In this document: positions 33,336-45,950 of the stretch, piece after piece
Layout: each line of letters opens with the position of its first letter
Position numbering within the stretch: position 1 is the stretch's first letter
Assembly (NCBI GenBank): GCA_014529385.2
Contig: CM043957.1
Location: 71,383,003-71,447,002 of the forward strand
DNA length: 64,000 nucleotides
Direction: 5' to 3'
Source of the DNA: Adiantum capillus-veneris
Taxonomy: Eukaryota > Streptophyta > Polypodiopsida > Polypodiales > Pteridaceae
Translations under genes and position numbers: made by a program
The notes under the pieces: model-generated
What the model was told of the DNA's origin: nothing
Databases searched by the model: none
Seen by the model: only the letters and a program-made list of their open reading frames with translations

Positions 33336-33930
33336 CTGTTGCAACACAATGGTCAACAACAACCAGAGACAAGGAATCTATTAAATCCAATCTGCTTGAG
33401 GTGCAATGCGATGGTCAGCAACAGCCAATAATGAAGGATTTGAAAACCCTAAACCCCTCCCTGAAGTGTAACACGATGGTCAGCAACAGGCAGAGATGAA
33501 GAATCTATTAAATCTAATCTTCTTGCGGTGTGAAGTGATGGTCAACAACATCCAAGAGTGAAGGATTTAAAAATCCAACACCCCTCCCTGCAGTGCAACA
33601 CGATGGTCAACAACAGACAGAGATGAAGATTCTATTAAACCCAATCTGCCTGGAGTGCGACGTAGTAGTCAACAACAACCAGGAAGAAAGGATGCAAGAT
33701 AGCTATAAATCCCTCCCTGTAGTGCGACTTGATGGTTAGCAACAACCAAAGATGGAAAATCTAATTGCACATCCTGAGATACTCTCTGCAGTGCAACAGG
33801 GAGGTTAGCAACAGTCAAGGATGAAGCATCTAAAGTCTAAACCCCCCTTGTAGTGTGTCATGAGGATCAACAAATCCAAGGACGGGTGTCTAAATTCTCT
33901 CTCTTTGCAGTGTGACACGGGGGTCAACAC
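33336..33930. repeat. Minisatellite of about 63-bp units, ~10 copies
   Basis: The word GTGCAACACGATGGTCAACAA, in diverged forms, recurs near 33340, 33403, 33467, 33527, 33593, 33653, 33720, 33793, 33855 and 33909. Spacing is 54-73 bp. Neighbouring units alternate between two versions of the internal spacer, suggesting a higher-order period near 126 bp. Copies are heavily diverged. Confidence 0.82.
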
Positions 33931-33946
33931 AATGAGTGACTAACCT

Positions 33947-34070
33947 GCAAACTAACATTGAGGTGCAAGCAAAGCTCCACAACAATAGCGCTAGCAAATA
34001 CAACTTGCAAAGTAACACCGAGGTGTGAGCAAAGCTCCACAACAATAGTGCTACCAAATACATCTTCAAA
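33947..34070. repeat. Two 62-bp tandem copies
   Basis: TGCAAACTAACATTGAGGTG at 33947 and TGCAAAGTAACACCGAGGTG at 34009 start two tandem units that both read on through AGCAAAGCTCCACAACAATAG. Confidence 0.88.
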
Positions 34071-34108
34071 GAAAGAAGCTTAAAAAAGCAGTAGAAGTGA
34101 CTACCTGA

Positions 34109-34239
<131 letters not shown>

Positions 34240-34596
34240 GATGTCACTATCGCAACAATTTTTTCAAACTGTTGTGGTGCATTTTTATATAGAAAAAGTT
34301 ATTTTGATCAAAATGTCTTTCAATCAAATTATTTTTTATTGAGAGATACGTGTATTATACAGGTATACAACATATAATACGGAATTATACGTGTAATTTT
34401 TGTTATACAAACGTATAAATGCAACTTAGGTCACAATGTCGCTTTCAATTCTAAAAGCACACCAGGTGAGAGGTTTGATGAGTTTAAAGAGGTGGAATAG
34501 AATGAGAGATGATCTCTTCCTCTTTCCAATTGCAACCTCACAACAACTCTACTTGCAGCTGAAATCATCAAGCTTGAAAACGGCATACATACAAGA

Positions 34597-37480
34597 TTGG
34601 GCGCGCCTTGGGCGCGCATTGTAAGTGCAACCCATTGTCCCTCAAGGCATGAAAAACACTTGGGAGTGGCTGCCACTATTAACGCAATCAAGACCGAATG
34701 GTGCATTGACATGAGAAAACATGGGATATCTCATGAGTTCATAAGAGATTTGGTAATTGCCTGTAGTTTGTTGGAAGAAAAACCTATTTTCCACGATGTC
34801 TCCTCTTGGCCTACTTGTATATGGTCTACTACTACTTCAAGCACATCAATTGAGACAACCCTTTCCCAAGTGGAGCAACAATTGGTGAACATCATGATAA
34901 AGCATCAGAAAAGGCTTGTCTTGGTCAGATCAACAAAGAAGCATGGATTAAGCAAGTGGGTGCAAGAATACATGTGTCATCAATGGAGTAGCATTCAACA
35001 AAAAGGTGAAGACAAGCGATGAGAACCAAAATTCAAAAAGCGCGGATGTGGATTCAAGGTGGTGGTCCAACACTTTGAAGAATTTGATAAGGTGATTGTC
35101 AAATTCCAAGATACTCACAAGGGACATATACCTAGCTCTCGTGCAGAACTTTATCACCTGCCAGTGCATCCATCTATAATTGCATGTTGCATAAAGGACA
35201 TGTTTGATATAGGCACTTGCTGGCATGCTTCAAAAGTATCAAGTCAAAGGAACACCTTCACATGGATCATGCATCTACACTTAATCGTGTGATCTAGTGG
35301 TTCTTCATGATACCAAAAGAAGTGTGAATGTTGCTACATTGGATGCCCACACAAAGTATTTCACTCTCTCCCAAAGCATCTCAAGGGTTTGATCGTTTTG
35401 TTTTATGAGTGATTCTTTGGAGATCTATATTATGTTGCATCTCTTGGCCTTACTATAAGAGAATTTGTAGAGTATGAATGGACTGCAATGCTTACGAAAG
35501 CACTTCACTTGCAAGATTTGAAGAAGGTCCCATTGAGTGCTCAACATCTGGTCACATTTTGCATGCTTTTTTGTTCATGTGCATGCGCTTGCTTGTAGGT
35601 CATATTTGTCCAACGTACAACTGGAGGGAAGATGATGAATGCAAGAGACCCTTTATTTTTTTCATTCAAGATGAGGACATGCTTGAAATTTCTATTCGTT
35701 TCTCTCATCATAACTCTTGGATAGTGGACAAAACAAATGTCTTTGGGTTACCACTTTATGTTGCAGTCTTGCCCAACCAAATTGGTGTAGGGATGCAGTA
35801 TTGCTAATGCTATGCACAAGTGATGTGGACACTAATCAAGAAACAATTGACCTTCAAGTTGGTCTTTGCAAAACTAGGCAGAATTTGTCCTGCAGCTATT
35901 GTCATTGACAAGAATCGGCAAGAGCTGGAAGTGATTCTCAAGGTGGTCAATGCAGATCATCATTGCTGGAGAGAAGATGAAGCCGGAAACCCAAAACAAG
36001 TTGCATGCCATGTGTTACTATGTTGGTTCCATGTCAAGAAGGCACGGATGGAGAACCTATTGCCGCAAGTATGCAGTTGTTGTAGTTTTTGCATAGCTTT
36101 CCATTCCTTTGGTGTCTCAAGGTCTATTATCAATATTAATAACCATTTCATAGGTCCCTAAGGATAAGCGAGATGATGTCTATAATCACTTATCAAATCT
36201 AATGTAAGCACCAACTAAGGAGATTTTTAATATGGGATATAGATAGTTGTTGGTGAATACATATTCAACACATGAAAACATCTAATGTTAGATGACAAAT
36301 GGTTGGTGTGGCAGTACATGCATTGGGCAAACAAGGTGGCCAAAGTTTGGGCGTCTATTTGCTCATGGGATGTGGACACTACAAAATTGGTTGAACAATA
36401 ATGGCAATATATCAAGTATACTTTACTTGATGCAAAGATAAATAGATCGATACTTGTCTTTTTGCATGCACTTGTGGGTGATTCATTGCTTGGCATACAT
36501 CAGAGGAACCTTGCTTGAGTTCTTTAAGCAAAAGCAAGAGATTGGTAAGAGTCGATTGGTTTTGGAATTTGTAACTAGTATCATATTCTCTTGTATATGC
36601 CAACTCTTAAGTTCTTGTGTTTAAACTTGTGGCAGCTGATTCCGGGAGTTTTAATTGAGTTGGCTCAAGCAAGCAGCACACATCCAGATTAGCATGTGGT
36701 GAGGCGATTGTGAAATGGTTTGATGTTGATCCTACCACCCTTCAAGTGATATAGAGGAAAGCACTTTGTTGTTCAAAATTCTTGGCATGTCATCTACTTC
36801 CCAATGGTATCATGTGAGCGTTCAATCTAACTATTGTGATTGTCCTTAATGGGGTTCAGAATGCAAGCATCAGAACAAAATCCGACTAATAGTTCACAAG
36901 AAATTTCCTCAACTTCTATGTATTTTTCCAGTCCTTGATAGCATACATACCTTCAACCATGTGGTTCAGGAGGCTAATGCTCAAGCGAGGCTCAAGCAGG
37001 GGAGCAAGATACAATAACGGGGGACCAAGATTTAATGGGGTACCCTAGAGATGTCAAGCTAGCTACCCACCATGGCTAAGGAAAGTGTAGCCATTATTGA
37101 TAACTAGATTTTTGGATGCATCTCAGACTTGAAAGGACTTTTACAAAGCTTTGAAGAACAGTTGGGGGAGTGTGATAGTGACCTAAAACTAATCCTCTTT
37201 AATCAGTTGTGCAACTGAAGGGATTGCCTCACCACACTGATTGTCCCAAAGTGCATCGGCTTGCCAGCAAGGGGCTCAATTAAAACATGTCCAAGCACAT
37301 GTAACACAAACTCGTCTAGGTCATTGTGTGGCACGAGAAGCCGATGGATGTGGAGCTAATGTTAAGTTGGTCTCAGTTGTCCCTCCAAAGGCCTCAACTA
37401 CTAGCATTTTAAGACTCAAACGTCAGCGAGGAAGGAGCCGAGTACGCTTCAAAAAGAGACCTAAAGTGTTCTAATTCCAA
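34597..37480 (+). pseudogene. MULE-type transposase with SWIM zinc finger, degenerate
   Basis: Several frames together give a Mutator-like transposase. An N-terminal zinc-binding or FAR1-like region is suggested by GCGFKVVVQHFEEFDKVIVKF...THKGH (about 35046-35125). The MULE core follows: SWIVDKTNVFGLPLYVAVLPN (about 35720-35780), ICPAAIVIDKNRQELEVILKV (about 35883-35945) and QVACHVLLCWFHVKKA (about 35998-36045). A helical block (YIKYTLLDAKINRSILVFLHALVGDSLL in another frame, about 36405-36490) follows. The SWIM finger reads NYCDCP-WGSECKHQ (about 36830-36870), with a stop between the Cys pairs. The stretch 37241-37474 is a basic tail of uncertain membership. No terminal inverted repeats identified. 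Confidence 0.7.
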
Positions 37481-37985
37481 AAAAGTCTTTTGCTTGATCC
37501 AATAGAAAGCCACTCATGCCATACATGCAATGCTCTCTTGCCCTTGACACTTAAGCAGGCCCTAGCTAGTTCATAGTATCCTCTCCTAAATTGACATGTT
37601 ACTCTCTTCAATGGTATCATTCAGAGGGGGCAAGTGGTTAGCCGTGTATATGGAGTTCTTGGTACGGAGGAGAGGAGGTATACGATTCAAGTGGGGATGG
37701 CTCAATACTTGATGGGGTCCTTGCATCCTAGCAACAAATGGTTCTCATAACATGAGAGGCTATTACTACTCTTTGCCCTTTGGAAATATTGCTCTTTGAT
37801 AACAAAGTAATACATGCAGTCATTTATGCTGAGCCAAGATTGTAAGTGGCTTTTCGTAATGCATGCTTGTATTAATACTATTTTGATTGGGAGTTTTGTG
37901 ATGTATGGCCTTCAAACTTTTCAAATGCAAGCAAGTCTTATTGTCTTAGATGGTCATTGCTAAGCAGTCTTGCTGGTTAGTGATA
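37481..37985. other. Spacer, no gene recognised
   Basis: AT-rich sequence with no recognised domain or repeat. Confidence 0.4.
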
Positions 37986-38870
37986 GCTTTTGGATTCCCT
38001 TTTCTTCGAACATGCAAGAATTTCTTACATACCAAATTGGTGGACAACCAACAATGCAACAAAATTTTGGATCGATATTTGGAGCTTTTAATGCCTCGTT
38101 GTTTATTGCATTGATTTTTTCATCAATATCTGTAGATTTTAAGGCCTTCTTACATACCAAACTTTTGGGCAAATGAGTAGTGTTGGGTCTAAGGTTGAAG
38201 TAATGGAGATGGGTTTGGAGGTTGCATTGATTTTTGGGTTGATATTTGTAGATTTCAATGCTCGATAACTTATTGCATCGATTTTTGGATCAATTTTTGT
38301 GGCTTTTAAGGCCTGCTTACATACCAAGCTTTTGGACAAATGAATAGTGTTATGTCTAAGGTTGAAGTAGTGGAGATGGCTTTAGAGGTTGACGGCAATT
38401 ATTGCATAGATTTTTGGTTTGATATTTGTAGCTTTCAATGCATGCTCTCTTATTGCATTGATTTTTGGATCAGTATTTATAGCCTTTAAGTCCTGCTTAC
38501 ATACCAAACTTTTGGGCAAATGAATAGTGTTGTGTCTAAGGCTAAAGTAGTGGAGATGGTTTTGGAGGTTGACATCAAGTTTTGCATCGATTTTTGGGTT
38601 GTTATTTGTAGCTTTTAATGCCATCTCTCTTATTGCATCATTTTTTGGATCCATACTATAGATTCCAAGGTGTGCGTGCCATGCCTGGTCACTTATTGCA
38701 TCCATTTTTAGGTCAACATCTCTTAGCTTTGGAGGCCGTACCAAACTATTGGGCAAGTGAGTAGTGTTGTGTCTAAGGCTGAAGTAGTGGAGATGGATTT
38801 GGACATTGACAACTATTGTTGCATAGGTTTTGTAATTGATCCATTGTGTCTGAATGTCTCATGCATTGAG
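37986..38870. repeat. Satellite-like array, units of about 170-180 bp
   Basis: CTTACATACCAAACTTTTGGGCAAATGA-like words recur near 38022 (partial), 38148, 38316, 38496 and 38736. Between them are two half-units each containing ATTTTTGG(A/G)T and GATATTTGTAG(C/A)TTTTAA. Spacing is 126, 168, 180 and about 240 bp. The minus strand is largely open across the units, giving repeated KSLVCK, ALKATNI and DPKIDAI motifs, probably because of unit length and composition. Confidence 0.8.
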
Positions 38871-38919
38871 GAGTTAAGGTTATGTGGGTGACAATAGCGT
38901 TAAACAAGTTCAAATCCAC

Positions 38920-40165
38920 CATGAGTACCATAACTAGTGATTGTGGTCAAGTCACGGTGACCACAATCAATGACAAGGTCTAACCACCATGCTGGCTGTA
39001 ATGCTTATAACCTATAAACATGGAGAGTGACCATTGCAACTTTATCTATTGAGAATACCTGCATAAGACACAACCTTCATATACCATGTCCATAACCGAT
39101 AGCCTCAAAGACTAAGACTTGAAGTAAAGAATGCAAAAACCATAACTAGTGACTAGACAAATGATGATCACAACCAACATATTGAGACTTAGCAACCTTA
39201 ACTAGAAAATTCAAATGTTCCATAATGAGGTGACAATGGACATAACTTATGAGTTCAAAGATGGAGATGGTTGCAACTTCACTTGCTGAGAACACAACCA
39301 CATGCTATAACCCTGTTGCATACCAAAGCCCTAACCAATAGATTCAAAGGCTAGGACTTCAACACATTTCAATTTCACCTTTACACAATGCATTTGCATG
39401 GTCAAGGCATAGTGCACATAATCGATGACCATACTCAAGACATAATGCGTATAACTGATAGCCCGGTGACGACAACCTAAACCATAAAATCCCCAATACA
39501 GACATAATTTGGGATGATCATAACCAACATATTGAGACTTAGCAACCTTAATTAGAAGATATAAGTGGGTGCATAATGAGATGACAATGGCCATAACTTA
39601 TGAGTTTGAAGATGGAGACGGTTGCAACTTCACTTGTTGAGAGCACAACCGCATGTCATAACCCTATTGCATACCAAAGCCATAACCAACAAATTCAAAG
39701 GCCGAGACTTCAACACATTTCAATTTCATCTTTCAATCAATGACCATATTTGAGACATAATTCATATAACTGACAGCCCAGAAGATGGCAACCTAAACCA
39801 TAAAATCCCTAACAGAGACTTTATCTGGGATGATGATAATCAACATATTGAGACTTAGCAACCTTAACTAGAAAATTTAAATGGGCTCATAATGAGGTGA
39901 CAATGGCCATACCTTATGAGTTTGAAGATGGAGACGGTTGCAACTTCCCTCGCTAGGAAGATGATTGCATGCCATAACTCTGTTGCATACCAAAGCCCTA
40001 ACTAACAGATACAAAGGCCATGACTTCAAAACATTTCAATTTCACCTTTCAATTGATGACCATATTCTAGACATAATGCGTATAATTGACTGCCCTGGAG
40101 ATGGCAACCTAAACCATAAAATCTCCAACCAAGACATAATATGGGATGACAATGAGCACTAAATT
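38920..40165. repeat. Tandem array, units of about 315-350 bp
   Basis: ATATTGAGACTTAGCAACCTTAA starts units near 39179, 39529 and 39844. Each unit also contains ATAATGAGGTGACAATGG, GGAGA(C/T)GGTTGCAACTTC, GTTGCATACCAAAGCC and CTAAACCATAAAATC. A more diverged unit begins near 38930. The array ends near 40160. Confidence 0.85.
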
Positions 40166-40252
40166 ACAGCATGTTTAGAAAGAAACCTTTGTGAGATCAC
40201 GAGTAGACCAATAAAAGACCATCAAGGGAAGTATCAATTTAGAAAAAAAATA

Positions 40253-40568
40253 CATATATTATTTCACAAAGCATCTATTACAGCCAAAAACCCAAATCAT
40301 AAGATGTATTACAAGTCATATATTATGTCGCTAATACAACAAGTTGTCTAGTCACTGATGTTGTTAAGCCCAAAAGCTGAGACACAATAAGCCTATATCA
40401 AGGACATGCACATATATTATTTCACAAAGCATCTATTACAGCCAAAAACCCAAAATCACAAGATGTATTACAGGTCATATATTATGTCGCTAATACAACA
40501 AGTTGTCATAGTCACCGTTGTTGTTAAGCCCAAGAGCTGAGACAAAATAAGTCTATATCAAGGACAAG
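40253..40568. repeat. 158-bp tandem duplication
   Basis: CATATATTATTTCACAAAG starts copies at 40253 and 40411. The copies differ at about ten positions, including ACTGATG against ACCGTTG. They lie just downstream (3' on the minus strand) of the Ulp1-like gene. Confidence 0.92.
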
Positions 40569-40629
40569 CACTCCATACACCAATCATGGAGATGTTGCTT
40601 CATGTTGCATACTTTGTCAGGTGAAACCA

Positions 40630-41412
40630 GTTCTATGTCAGCCAGTTCCTTTGCGGCCTCTCCTCCAATCCTCCCACAATAAGCTCCCTGCAAAACAACA
40701 TCTGTTTGTAGATCTTCCAAGAGATACACATATAGAATCCACTTGATGTGTGCCTTGGCTAGCCAGGCACCTGATGTATTTCATGACATAAAATCCACAA
40801 TCATCGCTATTCGGCTGTTGTGAGGCATCCACAAACTTGAACTCAAGCTATGACTCATCAACCAAGGCATGCTGAAGGGATGTATCATGCACCACTTGAG
40901 CAAGTCTCCGAAGGCCACTACAAAAGCATTGTACATACATAGGTATCAAGATTATTGGCATGTGCATACATAGTATCAAGATTACTGGCATGTGCATAGC
41001 GTCAAGGCACTCAAACGGACTTGTGAGATGTAAGGACTCAAAATTAAGCAAATAGTGCTTCTTTCCAGGCAAGCGAAGGAGTTTTTCACCTCTATTAACA
41101 TAAAGAACAAACAACGACCAATGGTGCCTAAAACAAGAACATCACAACTGAATAAGAGTATTTATCATTGAAGGATTGCACGGTGTCTTCCTTGAATGTG
41201 ACCAATACCTGCAAATTAGAGGCCAAAAACATAATACCATTTTCAACAAGTCAAGATTAGAAAACTGTGCAGAGAGAAATTGCTCAAGAATGTGGCCAGA
41301 CATTGTGTACCATAAAGCATCAACAAAGGAAATAAAAATAGAAGGCGGAAAAATATGTTTCATCCACCTGCATGCAAACACAACCTTGGAGATTGAAGAA
41401 CACACTGCCTAA
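40630..41412 (-). pseudogene. Ulp1-like cysteine protease (C48) remnant from a transposon
   Basis: Minus-strand remnant of a SUMO-protease-like domain. Reading leftward: a stretch LEQFLSAQFSNLDLLKMV (about 41300-41240), HHWSLFVLYVNRG with the catalytic His (about 41130-41090), LLNFESLHLTSPFECLDAM where the catalytic Asp position appears as Glu (about 41055-41000), and QQPNSDDCGFYVMKYIR with the oxyanion Gln and catalytic Cys (about 40830-40775). An AT-rich insertion with a repeated ATTGGCATGTGCATA word (about 40955-41000) lies between. Ulp1 domains are often carried by plant MULE (Kaonashi-like) and CACTA elements; no transposase was found beside this one, so the carrier is unknown. Stops near 40846 and 41140. 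Confidence 0.75.
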
Positions 41413-42205
<793 letters not shown>

Positions 42206-42600
42206 CATCACATTAGTGACCATCAGTCTTGACCACTGGGAGATCCTTAACATCATCACGGGGCAGCATCTCGTATAGTGACTTATCTCCAAGGCCAATG
42301 GAGGAGCTAGAGCTAGTAGACCCGCTACTAGTGGCAGCCTCATCTTCCTTTGCCTTGGATGCTTCTCCCTCCAAGACCCCTCCATCTTCCTTTTTTCTCT
42401 TCTTGTAGATTGTCCTCTTCTGGATCATTTGAGATCTCATCATCACCAAGGTCATCTTCCTTTTTCTCTCCTTGGAGATTGTCCTCTACCTGCTCATTTG
42501 GTATCTCACCGTCACCAAAGTCATCTTCCCAAAACACATCCTGATTGTGATCTTCTTCACCGGTTTCAATAACCATATTGCCTTGCATATCATTGTTTGT
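42206..42600 (-). pseudogene. Acidic repeat protein fragment of unknown family
   Basis: Minus-strand frame of 82 codons (42588-42340) with two near-repeats: GDGEIPNEQVEDNLQGEKKEDD then GDDEISNDPEEDNLQEEKKG. A second frame (42455-42213) is Lys/Ser-rich. Such acidic stretches often accompany Ulp1-carrying transposon proteins, and this piece lies upstream of the Ulp1 remnant on the same strand, so it may be the same gene; that is inference. No domain recognised. Confidence 0.4.
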
Positions 42601-42929
42601 CTTTTATTCCTCAATGTCATCCATCATCACATTCAGCTAGGGTAGCAACACCTTCACTCGCCTCTGCATCAAGACCAAGCATAAAAGAATGGGGTCAACA
42701 CATTAAGAAAAAAATCAAACTCAAGAAGCACAGTGCTTGAGATCAGCCATGCAGCGAGATGTCCAGGTTCTACAAGAGTAGACATAGACAAACTTCAACA
42801 AAGCATTAAAACCAAAAACAAATTGGATAAACATGTCGCAAGGAATCGGCCATCGAGCGATATGTCTAGGTTCTTCTTGTTTATGGTATACATGTAGAAT
42901 CCTTGTCATGCACCTGTGCATCTCAAGGA

Positions 42930-43335
42930 TGGACAATCCCTAGATAATGATCTCATGAAGAAGAACATGCCAATCATCCACACACTTAGCAGTGCTTTTT
43001 CCTTCTTGCATGTTTAAGTTCACCAATCTCTTGATCAGGGAGTCTTGGTAAACTAACTCGGTATGCTCATATGTCTTGTGTGAAAGAAAGACCATATAGC
43101 TTCTGCTGACTTCAAAGACCACACCATTGGCACTCATCAATCTTCACAATGGAGGATGATCTCCACATGAACTCCATTGACACTGGATTTGGAGCTAGAC
43201 TCAAGATAACATCCCATAGTAGAAGCTCCTTGACATAGAGATCCATCTTCTACTCTCAGACTTGATAGTCATTGCCATTAAGTTTGTCTATGATTTGATG
43301 TCTACCTTTAAGAGAAAGGGTGGAAGAGATATTTG
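42930..43335 (-). pseudogene. Copia-3 gag, N-terminal part
   Basis: Minus-strand fragments in order: a frame giving KLNGNDYQV...KMDLYVKELLLWDVI (about 43285-43205), the opening of copia gag, then LIKRLVNLNMQEGKSTAKCVDDWHVLLHEI (about 43055-42965), the following gag helix block. It lies directly inside the LTR and primer site at 43475-44068, in the right order and orientation. Frame breaks near 43140 and a stop near 42940. Beyond that copia similarity is lost, so the element is truncated. Confidence 0.65.
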
Positions 43336-43474
43336 CCATGCCGTCAGGTTTTGGAAGCCTTGGAAGAGAGGAGCAAGCAGCAAGACGAATGTCGCTAAGA
43401 GGGGTTTTTCAGATGCCTTGGAAGAGAGAGATTAAGTTGCTTGTAATCTAGAGTGAGCTGTTAAGCTAATAGGG

Positions 43475-43486
43475 GCTCTGATACCA
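43475..43486 (-). other. Copia-3 primer-binding site
   Basis: Minus strand TGGTATCAGAGC, an exact match to the initiator tRNA-Met site, directly after an LTR end TACA. Confidence 0.9.
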
Positions 43487-44068
43487 TGTAGGAAAAACCA
43501 AAACAAACACTAATACTAATCTTAAGCTAATGACTAATGCGCATAATGAATAAAAAAGAGTACTTAGCTGAATGTATTACCTCGATTGCACAATAACATG
43601 TTGAATTGATACAAGACTCGTTTATATACATGAATGAGAGATCATTGTGCGTGATAGCTAGAGATAACTAGGGCTGAAATGTAGGAAGGTAATTGGCCAC
43701 TAATTTATTGGTGATTGATGAGAGAAAATGGGAACTAATTTAGGTAAGAAGTGGGATGGCACTCCCACTTACAACCATTTTAACAAAATTACCTTTTACA
43801 AAGAAAGACAATGGCCATGAAACTTATAATTTGCTTGCATGATTCATGAATCTTCAAGACATGCAAAGAACTTAAACATTCTCACAAGCAAGTGGAGCAA
43901 AACTTGGACAATGGTGGGTGGGTAAAACGGGCCCATAGTAACGAACAAGTGCGAGTGGCCATGAAAGCTATAGTCAACTAACATTCTTCATGAAGATTCA
44001 AATCATACAAGAAATGTAAGTTAAATTCTAGCATCCATAAGCATAGAAACACTTTGAACATTCTCACA
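43487..44068 (-). repeat. Copia-3 5' LTR (single copy)
   Basis: The inner end (TGTAGGAAAAACC on +) is fixed by the adjoining primer site. The outer end is proposed at TTCTCACA (44068) because it gives TG...CA ends, but a partial repeat of internal LTR words continues to about 44230, so the boundary is uncertain. No second LTR was found to the left. Confidence 0.6.
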
Positions 44069-44879
44069 ATCCACCCTTCAAAACATAAAAGCTATGAAAT
44101 CACCTAACCTATGAGACTTAGATGATTTCCATAGCAACCATGAGTAAACAAGGAGCTTAACCATGCTAACATGATAAAACTTTAAACATACAAGGGATGT
44201 AAATAGCATCCATAGGCATGCAACAAAGAAGTCACTTAACCAATTAATTAACCAGCTTACATGCGCATCATAGCCTTTGTCCATACGTTTTTGAATGCGT
44301 ACAAGGTGCAATTGAGCTGATGCATGGTAGGTAGTCATGCACTCATAATATTCTCCACAAATTGCTCCTTTGGCACAGTTCTAAACTCCGGTCTGAGCTT
44401 GTCACATTTCTCAATTGCTCAAAGACGATGAAGATCCTCAACCTCTTTTAAGTTTATTTCAAACTTCCTCTCTTTGTCCTCGAACTTCTTCTTTGCCAAC
44501 TTGTGCTATTTAGCTTTCTCTACTCTCACCCTTGGTGCCTTGGCTCTCAAGGGCAATTTAGCTTGGGAAGGGTGACCCGAATTTTGTACTAGGATGTGTA
44601 TGTCAATGCCATGCTCTCTTGAGATGACTCTCCATTTGCAACCTCACCAACTCAAAGCAAAACCGTCTAGGGCATTCATCACTTGCACGACATTGTCAGG
44701 CAAGCTTCAAGCAAGAACACCTCCACATATGGCATCAACCCAACCCCAGCTCAAAGAAAACCTCACACTATCGACCCTCCAAAGGCTAACGCAGACACAA
44801 AAGGACTAGCCACAATATCAAATAGGGCTCTTCCAATCTGAATCTCAAAAACGGTTGGGAAAACTACCAAAATAGCTAT
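44069..44879. other. Unrecognised sequence; weak minus-strand coding signal
   Basis: On the minus strand about 44560-44330 reads a charged, probably helical peptide (KKFEDKERKFEINLKEVEDL...). No family recognised. Confidence 0.3.
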
Positions 44880-44965
44880 AAAATGGCTCCACATGTAGTA
44901 CAATGGGTAGCGTTTGCAACTCAACATACATGAGTGACCGTGCTCAAACAAGCTCGAAGGACTAC
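44880..44965 (+). mobile_element. Possible tRNA-derived SINE head
   Basis: TAGTACAATGGGTAGCG fits the polymerase III A box, and about 35 nt later GTGCTCAAAC weakly fits the B box. Only a single copy is seen and the B box is poor. Confidence 0.3.
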
Positions 44966-45674
44966 TACATGCAATAAAAGTGATCCCTACAGGGATATAT
45001 ACTCTTAAAAGAGCTCAAATAGCACTATGGTGTGCTAAAGTGAACATGCATCTGTCAATGCATTTGTCCGCAGAGAAACTACTGTCAAAATGACTGCTAA
45101 AATCGCCTGAAAGGCGCTATGTCTGTAAGTATCTTGTGGTAACCTGGAGAATAGGTGTAAACGGGCTTAAAAGCCCCCTCTAACCTGTAAATTTTGTGTC
45201 AATGTCGATGTCAATATGTGCTGATTTTTGTCGTCGAGGGGGAATGCGCTAGTCGATAGCCGTCGAAGGTGCTCAAAGTTGAAAAGGTGCCATAGAGCAT
45301 GCTCGGTGCTAATGTCGGATGTCATTCCTCTGTGGTAGATGCACCTCACCCGTGCATGTGGCAAGCATGACCATCCGTGAAAAAGCACTCGTTTGCGAGA
45401 ACGCTCGGTGTCGGGGTCGATAGATATCAAAAATCTGCCCGTGTAAAGCGTGTTGCCAAAACGGTGTCGAGCCGAGGTCAAATCGGTGGAAGAATCTGAA
45501 CTTGATGTTGAAAACAACAAATCATAGATGTCAAAGCCGCTCTTGCCAATGTCGGTGCCGATGTGTCGAGGTCGCCTCCCACCACCGGATGGGAATACTC
45601 GTCCTATTTGATAAAACCAATGTCGAGATCACCAATGTCACACACAGAGTACACTATGTCGGTGTCAAAATCGT

Positions 45675-45675
<1 letters not shown>
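44966..45675. other. Spacer, no gene recognised
   Basis: Rich in GTCG and TGTCGATG words on both strands but without a clear repeat period. Confidence 0.4.
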
Positions 45676-45677
<2 letters not shown>

Positions 45678-45768
<91 letters not shown>

Positions 45769-45794
45769 GACACACACACACACACACACACACA
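45678..45794. repeat. (CT)n(AC)n compound microsatellite
   Basis: About 86 bp of (CT)n passing into about 30 bp of (AC)n. This is the same order as the minus-strand tails of the SINE-like copies at 7-9 kb. Confidence 0.95.
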
Positions 45795-45900
45795 ATGCCT
45801 GAGAATGGTGGCGGAGATGCACATACGCCCAATCACTCTCTCTCTCACAACTTTATGTCTCAATCTTGAGGATTGTTGAGAGCTACAATGCAGTAGGGGG

Positions 45901-45904
<4 letters not shown>

Positions 45905-45949
<45 letters not shown>
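45905..45949. repeat. 45-nt G homopolymer
   Basis: Uninterrupted run of 45 G preceded by GGGGGTACC. Its true length may be affected by sequencing or assembly. Confidence 0.95.

Positions 45950-45950
<1 letters not shown>

Noticed and set aside
37986-40165. CRISPR-like array
   Set aside because: Repeats are long, contiguous and diverged, without unique spacers, and the genome is a plant nuclear one.
44880-44965. Functional tRNA gene
   Set aside because: An A-box-like sequence is present but the B box is poor and no cloverleaf could be drawn; kept only as a weak SINE candidate.
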